NCBI RefSeq assembly: GCF_004359215.1
Contig: NC_090614.1
Location: forward strand, 202,853 to 266,852
DNA from: Bremia lactucae
Lineage: Eukaryota > Oomycota > Peronosporomycetes > Peronosporales > Peronosporaceae
Length of the DNA stretch: 64,000 nt
Reading direction: 5' to 3'
The translations under genes and the position numbers were made by a program. This document shows, piece by piece, positions 63,933-64,000 of the stretch. A model generated the notes under the pieces. The model was not told where the DNA came from. It ran no database searches and saw only the letters and a list, made by a program, of their open reading frames with translations. Numbering within the stretch: the stretch's first letter is position 1; each line of letters opens with the position of its first letter.

Positions 63933-64000
63933 ATGAGCCTCAATATTGATTGGGCTCATTTTCCCCACCTCTCCGAACATCATCGGGAGGTGGCAGGGCT
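63933..64000 (+). CDS. gag start of gypsy element A4, cut by the window end
   Basis: ATG at 63933; the product begins MSLNIDWAHFPHLSEHHREV and the frame is open to the window edge. The same start occurs, damaged, in element A2 at 7172. Gag by position after the primer binding site. Confidence 0.65.
   Translation, partial: MSLNIDWAHFPHLSEHHREVAG

Overview
The window looks like a gene-poor, repeat-rich stretch of an oomycete nuclear genome, probably of the Phytophthora/downy-mildew type. The reasons are short (59-75 bp) GT-AG introns, compact gene pairs between retroelement blocks, AP2 domains in a chromatin protein, and many decayed Ty3/gypsy elements. Taxonomy is inferred, not proven. There are two assembly gaps (7417-8397 and 27505-28325).

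Host genes lie in two islands. Island 1 (17.3-25.6 kb) has a large PHD-AP2-AP2-histone deacetylase fusion (three exons), a Mediator MED27 subunit 92 bp downstream on the same strand, and a convergent three-exon gene whose spliced product looks like a permuted-papain (C92/YiiX-like) hydrolase. The first two belong to nuclear transcription and chromatin control. Island 2 (58.6-63.3 kb) has an unrecognised multi-exon gene, an F-box/leucine-rich-repeat protein, a membrane-anchored ATP-grasp protein and a small uncertain gene cut off by an LTR.

The rest is mobile DNA. 1-1345 is a decayed pogo-like DDE transposase. 14667-17186 is a MULE with long terminal inverted repeats and a SWIM finger, ending 125 bp before the deacetylase start codon. 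33185-33800 is the end of a Ty1/copia element. At least five gypsy LTR families (here A-E) account for most of the remainder: A at 2757-5545, 6895-8860, 14071-14556 and 63334-64000; B at 5545-6894 and 25735-29730; C at 8860-14070, 29730-33180 and 51632-58076, with an LTR scrap near 1.6 kb; D at 34767-42905; E at 43013-51631, with an LTR scrap at 58.2-58.6 kb. Elements are nested, truncated, internally inverted and joined head to head. None looks active.

The most interesting pattern is that every gypsy copy whose 3' part is present carries a long extra ORF in ANTISENSE orientation between integrase and the 3' LTR, so that pol and the extra ORF run tail to tail (six cases, five LTR families). 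Other notable items are a mitochondrial nad5 fragment inside element D, divergent tRNA-like (SINE) units inside the protease of element E, perfect 27-bp-arm palindromes, and repeated local inversions within elements.
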